From: Selaginella moellendorffii
Taxonomy: Eukaryota; Streptophyta; Lycopodiopsida; Selaginellales; Selaginellaceae
DNA: 64,000 nt
Assembly: GCF_000143415.4 (NCBI RefSeq)
Contig: NW_003314265.1
Span: 3,530,443 to 3,594,442, forward strand
Reading direction: 5' to 3'
Shown here piece after piece: positions 42,217 to 53,700 of this stretch. The position numbers were made by a program, and so were the translations under genes. Under the pieces are notes generated by a model, which saw nothing but the letters and a program-made list of their open reading frames with translations, did no database searches and was not told where the DNA came from. Each line of letters begins with the position of its first letter. Position 1 is the stretch's first letter.

Positions 42217-42430
42217 TTAAAAACAGGATGAGAAAATAAATTACTTATTTCACAAGGGATAGACAAACTTGAAGCCAATGGAATAAAAATGCATAAACTG
42301 TTTTATGCCATTGGCTTCAAGTTCGTCAATCACTTATGAAACACTGTCCATGAAGTGTTTTATTACTAGGGTTTAAGAAAATAAATTACTTATTTCACAA
42401 GGGATAGACAAACTTGAAGCCAATGGACGA
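42217..42430. repeat. Nested short inverted repeats
   Basis: Three copies or part-copies of one segment (core CCATTGGCTTCAAGTTTGTC followed by TATCCCTTGTGAAATAAG): minus at 42217-42285, a diverged plus part-copy at 42300-42343, and minus at 42371-42426. The first two form a palindrome centred near 42290. CATGAAGTGTTTTATTACTA (42351-42370) adjoins the third. Confidence 0.8.
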
Positions 42431-42540
42431 AACTACGTCCCACACCGCCATTCGATCGAACGCTGCCTTGGCCCCCACTCTCGGCATACGCGGTCGCAAG
42501 CGCTCGATGTTCTTGGCCGGCAATGCATCAAAGATCCTTC
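42425..42540 (-). pseudogene. Short PPR gene fragment
   Basis: The minus-strand frame RIFDALPAKNIERLRPRMPR followed by VGAKAAFDRMAVWDVVSS has the AFDRM...WDVVSW rhythm of a PLS-type PPR unit. It joins directly to the adjacent short repeat and to telomere-like repeats, so it is a captured scrap. Confidence 0.5.
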
Positions 42541-42566
42541 TAAACCCTAAACCCTAAACCCTAAAA
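42539..42566 (+). repeat. Interstitial telomere-like repeat
   Basis: Three consecutive CTAAACC/CCCTAAA units (plant telomere type), then CCCTAAAACC. Confidence 0.85.
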
Positions 42567-43436
42567 CCATTCGTCTACGTCCCCCTCGCCATTGAAGGCC
42601 GGGAGATGGAATGCTAGCCACATTCTCTCTTGGTGGTGGTGGCTCTTGGCTTTTTACCTGTCACATGCACCAATTTAATTTTAGTAAGTAAAAATTTTAA
42701 CATTAAACCTTGATTAGAGAAGTTTAGCAGCTGAAAATCTCAACCGTTGGATTGAGAAATATTTAGATTTTTTTATCAAACAAGTAAATTAAAATATTTT
42801 GAAAAGTCAATACTTAGGGTTTTAGAGGGTTTATATCATGCTACTAAAAATGCGTCCATGAAGTGTTTTATTCCATTGGCTTCAAATTTGTCTATCCCTT
42901 GTGAAATAAGTAATTTATTTTCTCATCCTGTTGTAGAATTGATTGATGGCACATTTAATGAAGAAACTCTATTAACAAATCTCTACCCCAAATTACCGAA
43001 AAGCTGCAAAGATTGGTATGCCAACAATGGTTTGAGTTATGACAGACTGTGTTAAGCTTTGGATCATTATGCAAAAGCTATAAATTACAACAGTTCTAAT
43101 ACATATGAAAGCTTTAGTCAAGATAATGATAGTTCACCAGCAATATCTTGACAGTTCAGCAGTAGTATCTTGATAATTTAGAAGTTGTCAGCTGAGATTG
43201 CTGAGTTTTGGAAGAAAAGAATCTTCTCTCTCTCTATACATATATAAAACTTTTACAGTCCACTTCCACTAGTGCCAATCTGGGGCTTTGAGTAGTAGAT
43301 ATATAAATGAAGAACTTTAATTTGAATCCAAAGTTGTTGTATAATATGCTTGCCCAAGCAAACAAATTTGCAGTAGAGATGATACTATCAACGAAGACAT
43401 TCACTATTGGTAGCTTCTTACACATGATGGACACGT
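42567..43436. other. AT-rich spacer with another copy of the short repeat
   Basis: A plus-oriented copy of the nested repeat lies at 42857-42935 (CCATGAAGTGTTTTATTCCA onward). It opens an ORF (42858-43055) continuing as VELIDGTFNEETLLTNLYPK, LPKSCKDWYANNGLSYDRLC, unrecognised and probably part of a mobile element. The rest of the region shows no gene. Confidence 0.5.
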
Positions 43437-43656
43437 CAGGGGTGGGAGTCCATTCCCCAGAAGAACGATGAATCAGTGAAAGTGGTGATCGAGCCTGGGG
43501 AAGACGGTACATCTGTTTTTGATAAGCGCACGTTTTGTTTCAGGATGCCACTGCATATTGAAGAAGACATGTTTGACTTCCAGGGCTTCCCACGCTCTCC
43601 CTCGAGCGGCCACCACAACACTGGACGGCGGCGAGCCAGCTAAAAACGAGCTGTGA
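43437..43656 (+). pseudogene. Decayed copy of the PDI 3' end
   Basis: The DNA matches PDI exons in inverted orientation. IPQKNDESVKVV corresponds to [12 protein letters not shown]. After a deletion, IEPGEDG matches IESGKDG. An intact-looking acceptor TTTCAG then precedes GATGCCACTGC (PDI: DATAND). FDFQGFP is followed by a frameshift and deletion, and the end DGGEPAKNEL-stop matches [10 protein letters not shown]-stop. The active-site CGHC exon is missing. It lies 33 bp from the end of the second cyclase gene, mirroring the intact pair. Confidence 0.9.
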
Positions 43657-43688
43657 TTTCATAGGTAAAATTTTAGCAAAGCGATGCT

Positions 43689-46600
43689 TTATGTGTCATG
43701 GTTTATGTGTTGCTGGAAACTAATAGAAGACTCAATTGCTGGACGCTTGAGCACGCGGCTGCGGTATTGTCCGAGTGCCCAGATTGGGAAGATACACCTG
43801 TAGGCGGAGTAGTTGATCATGCAGTTGCCGTTAAACACTCCAATTATTTCCTGCAAGAAAGAAGAAAACAAGGTGACGGAAAAACCATATGTAAGCATTA
43901 CGTACCTCCTGTGGAAAATCGCCATCTTCAAGCTGTCCGTTTACCAAAAGAGCAGCGGCTTTATGCAGAGGCGTGGAATCTCTTTCAGCCTAAACAAGAT
44001 AAAGAGAGAAACATTTTGAAACCAAAACATTTCTGAAACTAAATTGTCTAGACTTGCCTGTCCACCTGCAATAAGCGCTAGCATCGCCCAAGCCGTGTTA
44101 ACGAGGTGGTGTTTACCACCTTCCAGGTTCGTGTAAACCTGCAAAAAAGAGAAGCTTACATGTATGACGAGAAAGAGAAAATTAGCCACACCTTGTTTTG
44201 AGAGGAGAGGTAGCTCTCACCCCAGCCACCTGATGGGAGCTGCTTGGAGAGAAGGAAATCGCAGGCCCTGCGGATCGCTGCAGAGTGCTTATTGCTTTTA
44301 CCAGAGGCAACCAAGCCCAAGACTCCAAACCAGATGCCGTACGTGAAACAAACACCCAATGACCCGTACCTTAAAAACGTATGAAAATAGAAAAAAGAAT
44401 ACAAGCTTACCAGGAGCCATCAGGTCTTTGAATGCTTTCAATATATTGGCATCCTTTGGCTACAAATAGCTCGATTTCCTTGGACCGATGGTCAGGGTAG
44501 AGCCTTCTGAAAGCACAGAGTGCCTGAACGCAAGCTGATGTACATTCCACATAGCTAGAAACAGAACGTTAAGAGAGCATACTTAGATAGATAGCTCTTA
44601 CGAGTAGTCAATTGTTATGTTCCCAAATATTTCTGAAGGGTTGAACAGCTGCAATTTCGACATGTTATCACTAAAAGCCAACACAGCATCCTTTCATCTC
44701 ACTTCGATCCAAGAGTATGATCGTGTCAGCTCGTATGATGCGACTCCTCCACTAGCGTTCTGCTTTCGCCAGTTAGCGGCGAACTCGTCCAAAGAGAAAA
44801 GTTTAGTACCTGCAATGAAAGGATCAGTTTGACGCAATCATAAAGCCGATCCGGAGATAAGGGCTTCCCAACAACGTCCGAGGAAATGCGTGATAGAAGC
44901 AACACACACTATAACAGAATGTTCCATCAGAAGGTAGATAGCTCAATAGTCGACAATACCTTCAAGCCTTCAGCAGTGCAATCCGGTACAGGCCATCCGT
45001 GATCTCTGTTGGAAAATGTCCATGCTCCATTTGAAATATGACGATGAAAATGCTTCAAATCCCCGGGACAGTCTTCGCGTACCTTTGGGAGGACGATCGT
45101 GATAACTAACGTATAGGGATTCTTGTTACAAACCTGTGATTTTTCTATGTAGGAATGAGCTTTCTTCAGCATCTCCCCGGATTCTTCAAGTATATCCGTT
45201 GCTATTATCGCTTGTACAGCAAAAGCTGTATCCCAAAGTTGACTGCCATTGTATCCCTTATATGTTTCTTGGTTACGTAACAAATAGAAAAAAAAAAAAT
45301 CTAAAAATCCTTTTACCTGCATTTTCAGCCCATCTTCAGCAACCCAGAGATAATCATGAATTCGGGACAAGTGCTGTTTGAAAGCTTCGGAGTTTGGGTC
45401 CTCCGCCCAACAGCAAAGCATGTTGATGACCTGAGTGGAACAATAAACTAAATAGACAGAGGAGCAAAACGATTCCCACCTTGTTAACAGACCCAATGCA
45501 TATATATCTCGTATTGACATCCTCGTAGTGGATATGCTCGAGAACCGTATCAAGCGCCTTTTTGCGCAGCAATGATCCTGGCCAATGCATTAAAAGAGGC
45601 TCCACACCTTTATGCAAAACTCCCCAAAGAACATCTTGTATGAGCGGATGAGGATAATACAGATCTTCCTGCATACCAGTCATCAAGAAATGCTTTCTGT
45701 AGTTGATAAAAATAAATGCACCCTTCTCGGGTGCGCAGAAAATTTTACCTTCGCACAACTATTTCGCGCACGATTCCAATCCACGTCTTCAAAGGGTCCG
45801 TTAAAGAGCTCCTTTCTCAGAGCTTCAACCTTGGGTGTGATTTTTCCAGTGAAACGACGACCGTAGAGATAGCTCATAGGAAGATAAACCATCCGGCAAT
45901 GACACCACATACGTCCTAAAGAAAACTTTGAGCATACGTAGAGAACAAATAATTAAGGAGATACCTGGATGAAGGGGAATCGCATACGGCAGCAAATACA
46001 TTTCTGGCGGTAGGGGATTAACTCCCGACCAATCGAACACTCCAAGAACCTTACAGAAACAGGTTATCGTCAATAACAAAGAAACAACTTGAATTTTCAT
46101 TCACGTACCGCGAGCCAAAACTTTCCCCAGGACGGAATGGCGATGGTCCCTCCATGACCAAAAATCCATGAAAGGGCGCTCTCCATGGCCGGCTTGTCTG
46201 GTTCTTGGCCAAGTAGCCGTAGAGAAACATAAACAAGTACAGTGCCAAACATCGTGCTGTGCCCTTCAATGTGCAATCCCCAGCCACCATCTTCGTTCTT
46301 CCAGAAAGACAAAAAATTCACGAACATCGCTAGAAAGAAAGATTACACACCTGGTGATTGAAAAAGTATCTACACATTTCTCGGTGGTGCTCCGGTGACA
46401 AAACCACGTTGATCGCTCCAGTGACGTACAAAGCAATGATCTGATAATACACCATCATTTGGCATGTAAGAAATCCCAAAGATAAGCCCATACCAATCCC
46501 GGCATGAGAAACATGGGACCTCCGTAATCACCAGGCCAGTGGCCGTCCTCGGCTTGAATCGTGGAGTAAAATCGCAAGGCACGACGAATCGTGGTCTCGA

Positions 46601-46931
46601 CATCGCTCTGCTTGATCTCCGCATCGCTTTGGACCTTCACTGGAGGAGGGATTTGGGGCAGCGGCTGTGCAGCCTTGGAGAGCTATGCGAGAAGAGAAGA
46701 AAGATTGGAGATTCGAAAATCAGGAATTCCGCCAGCATACCTGCATTCGCATGAGGAGATCGGAGCTGTGCTTCTGGACATGACGATTCTTGGCGAAGTG
46801 ATCCCGAGCCTCTTGGACGCGCGCGCGATCCTCGTCGCTGCCGAGGGCCTCGTCGTAGCACCAGATCTGGCGGCCGACGAGATCGTTGAGAGTGCTAAGG
46901 GGGGCCGCGGAAGAAGAATCGCCAGCGCTGG
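43689..46931 (-). CDS. Second oxidosqualene cyclase, CAS-like with active-site substitutions; 5' end in assembly gap
   Basis: Mirror-image duplicate of the cycloartenol synthase at 34942-38166, similar even in introns. All exons can be followed, from [20 protein letters not shown] (start codon lost in the gap) to the C-terminus. The Tyr of [13 protein letters not shown], the catalytic His and DCTAE are retained. Differences from copy 1 include DHGWPVPDC for [18 protein letters not shown] for [20 protein letters not shown] for [11 protein letters not shown], and MHWPGS for MRWPGS. An indel near the end removes the original stop, so KRPAK becomes [19 protein letters not shown] with a stop at 43689. 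It could be a neofunctional cyclase (lanosterol/parkeol-type product) or a failing duplicate; sequence alone does not decide. Confidence 0.88.
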
Positions 46932-47063
46932 NNNNNNNNNNNNNNNNNNNNNNNNNNNNNNNNNNNNNNNNNNNNNNNNNNNNNNNNNNNNNNNNNNNNN
47001 NNNNNNNNNNNNNNNNNNNNNNNNNNNNNNNNNNNNNNNNNNNNNNNNNNNNNNNNNNNNNNN
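46932..47063. other. Assembly gap (132 N)
   Basis: Run of N covering the start codon and promoter of the second cyclase. Real size unknown. Confidence 1.
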
Positions 47064-47779
47064 GCAATGACTTTTGGACCACATGGCGTATTACTCAAAT
47101 ATTATAATGTATACATATAGGTAATATCGACGTAACTCATTTTTACCAGTGAGACTTGAGCTGTGGCTAAAATGCAATCCTAGATACCCATGGTACTTTT
47201 CCATTTTGCTTAATTGTTTATGGGCATGTGTGTTGGAGTCCCGAATTTCTCGTCAACTTGCGGTGGTTGGTTGGCATTGTTCTTTTGTAAATTCAAAACC
47301 AGGAATCTGTACTGTCTTGAACACTTCTATTCATCTTACTAACATACTTCAGGATTCTTCTCATCATGTCTTCAGGTTTAGCACTCTGCCTTTTTTGCAC
47401 TTATTTAGATAGTGTTACCCTAGTGTATATTCTTGTTTTATTTAAAGAATTTTGAGCTCTTCTCTTTTGGCGGCTACTTTTAGGCGGATGGATTGGATTT
47501 TGCAAGAATGTGGCTTAAATACTTCACTTTTGACTTTGCAAATTTATATTTGCTCTTTTTCATAACTTCTAAGAGCGACTAGAAATATAAGAACAAGTGA
47601 TATCACATGAGTGCTTCTTCGTAGGCACCATGCTATCAAACAACACATTCCATATATGTATGGCAATCAATTTTTCCTCTGGCTCTGCCCCATGCAACCT
47701 GGCAACCACGAACTACGAAATAGAAACCTTTAACGTTTTAAGGTTGCAGAATTTATTTTCCAAACAAGCTTAGAATTTT
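47064..47779. other. Spacer between the second cyclase and VPS13
   Basis: About 700 bp of AT-rich sequence without a supported gene. It does not resemble the sequence left of the first cyclase, so the duplication seems to end inside or near the gap. Confidence 0.5.
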
Positions 47780-50700
47780 TTACATGGTACTAGTAGCGGC
47801 GATTCTCTTGGCGGCTCGCGAGACCCCATTCTTTTTCGCTTCCCTGCTCACGAAAAAGGTGAGAGCGTCGTTATGTACCTGGTAGATGTAGCAGTGCCAC
47901 GGTTGCTTGGCGTGCCACAACGCTTGCTCCAGGAACGCCGCCGCCTCCACAGCGTCAGTACGAGCACACCACACCACGTCCGCCGCCGGCTCCACGTATG
48001 CAGGCGAGGCCACGTATCCCAGGCTCTCGTACCCAGCCGGAGCTCTCGGCTTCCATATCGTCACTGGCTCGTATCCATCCTTCCAGTTCCTCCACACCTT
48101 TTGGAAAGTTTTCCCAACACGAGTGAGTTTAGAGTTTGGAAGAAAGTGAAGAGTTTTCATACCAGATCGAAGCCTGTTGGAAGAGCAAACATGCCATCGT
48201 TGTTGTTCTTGTAGGACACCGTCACCGTGGGTGGATTCGTGCCGTGGTATGCAATGTCTCCAATGGAGACATAGCTACGCAAAGAAAGACCAATAGTTAA
48301 AACTACACAACTTGATCCTTTTGAGTGCTAGCTCGCTTACCCGTCGGGAACAATCGGCCGCCATATAGTACATTGTACTCCACAGTCAGCTCCCTATACG
48401 ATGGAAGAATTCAGGGCCTTCCAATTAGAAGAAAAAAGTGTTTTACGTACCGCTGACGAAAACGTTGTACAGCAAACACCCGAGTCCTGCTCGCTCTTCC
48501 AGATCTGCTCGAAGAGTATGACTTCTTTGGTTGTTATTCGTCCATCGCTTACAGAGGAGTCACTAGCCTCCTCGTCGGTGTCTTTCCTCCTGTCCGACGC
48601 GAGCGCACGCTTCGATGCTCTCGGGGTTGGCATTGATCTTGTCTGCTGCCATTTTCTCATCTGATAAATATAATAAAAAGCTCAGAAATAAACTTACGAC
48701 CGCCTAGATCTTGTTTGAAATTACCTGTGACATAACCGTTTGTCTGTCAGGACCATACTTGTTCCACCTCGACCGGATGGAATCCAGGATTAGCTCCGTC
48801 GTACGCATGTCCGTACCCTCTGTTGAGCATTTGATAACTTGAGCGAAAGTTTTCGGATCGTTGCGAAGGTGTAGAACGACATAGCAGGTTGACTGCCCTC
48901 CTTTAGCTGTTTCTACAGATAGAAGTTCCATGTAAGGAATTTCCCATATAATTTTGCAAGGATTTGAGGGAGACACGTTGCGAATAGATTTGTACGAGCC
49001 TGGTTGCTGCAGCGACAGATAAACAACATTTCAGATTTTATGGCAGCAGTATTATGTGCGTACCGTGATCAAAATTATTCGACGATTTGTTATCAAAACC
49101 ACTCGGTTTTCTGGCACGTCAAAGTGATCCTCATAGAAATCGCTCAGAGAAAATTTTGCCGGGTCTTTAAACACGACATTTTGCCCGAAGTTGTGGTCTT
49201 CGGCAAGTTGCAGCATTGCCTGATTACACTTACAATTAGAACACCGAACAAAAGGAAAGAACGACAGACGAAAAACACAAAACTCACCTGTCCCAGAGCA
49301 GCTCTCTCGTCATACGGTAGGAGCACACCGTCACTACGTATTGCTCTCGGCAAACGTACTCTTGTCAAGTTCCGTTCATGCGTGAACACTTCAAAACATC
49401 TTGTATAGCTTATGTTCACTCCATCCACGGTAAGAGCAATAAAGTCCAGCACACCACTGAGAGGCTGGAATACAAAACCCGTGAAAGCCTTCCCAATTCC
49501 TTGGAAGAAACCGACGAAACCATTTTCTCGAGCGCTGTTGCAAGGCTTCTTTACCACACCTGATAATCCAAAAGCAAAACCGCGTGCCAGTGCCTCGCCA
49601 CCACGAAGTAAACCATCACCAACACCAGAGACATGCTTGAGCCGATCCTAGGGAAAAAATCCAAAAGTTAAAAGTGCACAAGAACGAACTAGAATGCAGC
49701 ATCCGTACCTGTTTCAAACGAACTTGTTGAAACTTCTCATCCCGCGAGAGGTCTGCGGCACTCTTACTTAAAGTTTCGAGTGTAGAACTCGCAACACCAA
49801 ACATATTGACACCTAGAAGAAGTTGAAGCGCTTGATGAACCAAGTCTTTGCGTATATGATTTAATACAGCCGTTGACACCTCGCTCTGTCTCATGTATCG
49901 GTTCTCCAATGTCACTCCAGAAAGATGGATCTATAAAACAATACGACCATCAGCCACAAGAAGGACAGAAAGACAAGAAAGGAAATACCGCCATCTTGCT
50001 CGTGTTTCCAGCTAATGATACCAAGGGGCTCCATATCCCGAGTACACCCCGAGGTCGCAAACCAGGCTCCGTTTGCAAAGTAACTCTTAGGTGAGCTTCT
50101 GAGATGTCGATTAAGCTGGGTCACAAAACAGTCTTAGAACAAATAAAAAAGTTGAGATATATACTTGGTTCTAATTTCCGGATCTGCTTCGACAGTTTGT
50201 GAATCCGAGGAAAGCGAATCCAGTTGAATGTTGTTGTACATTCCTATTGCTGTCCATATAACTGGTTCGTGTACGTTGATTCGCCAAGCTCTTTTCGTAA
50301 CCTATAAAAGGTAGAAAAGATGATCATTCAATGCATCAATACGAGCTCGAGTCTTACCCAAAAGCCAACATACGGGTACACCTTTGTACCTTCTTCCTTG
50401 TCATTTAGAAGAATGACGGAAGCTTTTAAAACGTTTTCGTCCGATGAAAGTCCTCTACTGTCCGGTGCAAAAATAACCGGCGAGGCCGACAATATATTCT
50501 GATCGTCTAGTTGGAGATATTTAAAACGTACTTTGAATCTGCAACCAAAGTGAGATGTGAAATAAACTCAACTCCTTATTACCTTGTAGTGTTCTCTTGG
50601 AAACTGTTGAGAATGGAGAACTTAAAGTTTTCCATGTAGAGGTAAAATATTTCCTGCGGCCTTTGGTCGATGATAGAGAAACCCAGTTTCCCAATATCCA

Positions 50701-53700
50701 GGACAATCTTAAGTTGATCCGTTGCCTCCTTCGGTTGAAGCAACTGCTCATCCTCTACTGCTTCAGATGGCTCTTGTTGCTTCTCATCACTATCTGTGAG
50801 TTTTATCAGCTTAAACCCGTGAAGCACCAATCCTCGAATATGGACATCTAGCGTGCTTGTTTCTTCAAGTTTGTCAAGGTCATATTTATGAATCTTATCC
50901 TCAGGAACTCCCTCCGGCAGCAACTCTAAAATGTGTTGTCCACTCGGATGTTTTAAAGCAAAAGATCTGGTGCAGTTTGGATAAAGAAGTTCCCAATCAT
51001 CACCAGAAGTTCCCAGCTGCCGAAACCGAAGCCTCTTTTGTCTCGTCCGATTTTCAATCCTGCCGATTCAGAAATATTCAACATCCTCGTAAAAGGCTGC
51101 AAAACGATACATACCGGTAAGGCCCTCGTAGTGATCCACGACGAAACACTAGCACAAACTTGGATCCTTCCTGATGACTACGAACCTCCACCCGTATAAA
51201 ATACTTCTTCTTATCATCGCCTTGCACGTAAAAATGAATAGTTTCTTCTTGCTCAATTTTTATAGGATAAGACCACTGCGAAGACTCTGTGCGCACCTGT
51301 TCATACCCACGATTTATCACAGGGTGAAAGGCCGAATGCAATTAATTACCTGAAGCGACAACGTCTCACTTATAGAAGAAACTGGGAAGGCCGTCCTCCA
51401 GTCATATGAGTTGAGCTTGCAAGGCTCTTCTTGAGACGCTTGCTTCATGAATAGCTCAGCACCAAATCTATTGGTGAACGTGATGAACGGCCTTATCGTG
51501 ACGACCTACGAAAGAGAAGGTTTATGACAGAAGACGAACCATTGCAAACATACCTTCGTGTGTGCAAATTTTATTGGACACAATGCTGTGGTTACCAAGA
51601 GCCTGAAATAACATTTCCCGTCGGTCGCGACTACTTCAACAGCGCCATCCTGTATCACAAAAACACGTATAACGGGAGCAGAAAGCAGCTAGCAAAAGGA
51701 CATACCGATTTGTCAAGGTCTGCCAGGGGTGAGACAGCGCCAAAAGTATCTGAAGCGAGAGAGGCGGCCATGCCACTGGACTTCGGAGTAAACGGAGAGA
51801 TCATTGTGAACGGGCTCCGCAGCTCACTGTATGGGATGTCATCCAAAACTTCTTCACTCGTAGAAGAGACTGTACTAGGCAGACAACCCGTGCTCGATCG
51901 ACTATCAATGTCCACAACTTTAAGCCGCAGCGGTGGGCATCTAGCACAGTCAATCCAGAATGGCACGGAGATTCGTAACACTTTTCCTGTCACCTCCTCT
52001 TCGTAGTCATATTCAATATGAACTTTGATCTTCCTGTAGAATTACGTTGTTGCAAAGATGATTTGATTTAAACTAGCTGTAACACTTGCCTTTTAGTAGA
52101 TAAGTTCTCCAGGATCATGTCCTTCGCGACATCCCAGAAAGGATGTGAAATCAAGACCAAGTCCTGCAGGAGGAGCAACGACAACGTTAACACAGTACTA
52201 TCCTGCCTCGTTAAACCTGACCTTTGTTGGATGCCAGGAGCCTTCTGGAACGAACGACAAATACACCGGTCTTCTCACATCAGCGTTGTAAATTTCCGCT
52301 ACCTCACCCGATAAGACCACTCCTTTATCTTGCATTCGGTAACCTCTGATACGCGAGGAGTCATGCACTGAGTACTCAGCTGATACTGGGAGATGGTTGA
52401 CAATCTTCAATGGAGCACTGAGCATCAGCTGACAGTCTCGTACAGGTCCAATATATGCATCCTTTCCAATGTCGGTGTAGTTGACGTCCAAGCAGAACCA
52501 CATACTTCTTGCAGCTGCTCCCGCACTGGCAGCTTCCAAGAGGCAGCTGGAAAGGAACTGATCCGTGAGCAAAGAGCGAACGTTGATATCTTGTGCAGGC
52601 AGTTTTTTCTGGCCTCGTGTCTGACATAAAACTGCCTGAGTCCAACCATATCCGTCAAACTGTGGCCTTAGTTGCAAAGAGTAATCCTGCCTCGCCTCTC
52701 GGAAACATGCTAAAGGCATCCCAATCACTTCGCCGGGTTTAATTGACCCCAATATGCATCGAGAGCTTTCCAAGCTCGAAGTCCGTTCTCTCGTACGTAA
52801 CCATCGTCGCCTTCGTACAAAATTGAGTTTGCCAACGTAGTTTCCTCCAGGAAAATCTGTCAGCGCTTGGAAACTGAAGCCATGGACCCATCCGTCCGGA
52901 TCCAACACTGAAGTATCTACAAACCAATCACTACTCCATTCCCAGCCCAAAGGAAGCTCGACTTGTGGAAACTCCTGAAGAAAATTCAAAGTCAGAAAAG
53001 TGGAAGAGCAAACAATAGATATCGATACTTAACTTGAGAAGATCCTGAAAGGTCCCTCTTGCTCCACCGTCCGGGATCCAACGGCAAAAGATGTCCCGGC
53101 CATGAACTTCCCCAACCAAGCATTGGTTGAAATCGCTCATTCTCAAATACTTCTTCAGATATTGTATCATTCTCCTGAGAATCTTGGTTGGCAGAATGCG
53201 GGAAGAGCGATACTTCCATGGTAACGGAGGTGTTGTTTTGAAGTCTAACCAGGGACCTTACTGTGAGATGCTTCACTCCACCAATAACTCCAAGTTCACT
53301 TGCAGCAGCTTCGCTTCCAATTTTCAGGTAGGAACTTCTCGAAGCAAGAGTCAGGCACAGTTTAGTCCAAGGACCGTCTGGAGAAGATCCGACTTGAATT
53401 GTTCCCGGATCAAGGCCAGTCCTTTCTACGTTTCGCAGATTACTATCCTGGAGGCTCCTTGCCATGGAGTGAAACTTATACGCAAATCGAATTTTCCCAA
53501 CAGGATTATGATGATTGACCTGAACAGTCATTGCAGACGAGAAAGAAAATGGCAAAAACGATATTTACCTGGTCCGCGGCTCCAGCAAAAAGATCGGTTT
53601 CCAGAGTGCCAGCGTAAAGTTTTAGCTCTCGCAGTGAAGCTATACAGCAATAACCCGCTGGTGCACCTTATATAATAAAAACGAAGGCAACGTAAGCTCC

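Noticed and set aside
42539-42566. Chromosome end or new telomere.
   Set aside because: Only three units, with ordinary genes on both sides.
42858-43055. An independent host gene in the spacer.
   Set aside because: It starts inside the dispersed short repeat, has no recognised family and no exon partners; more likely part of a mobile element.
46886-47107. ORFs spanning the N run.
   Set aside because: They are artefacts of translating N; only the flanking cyclase exon is real.
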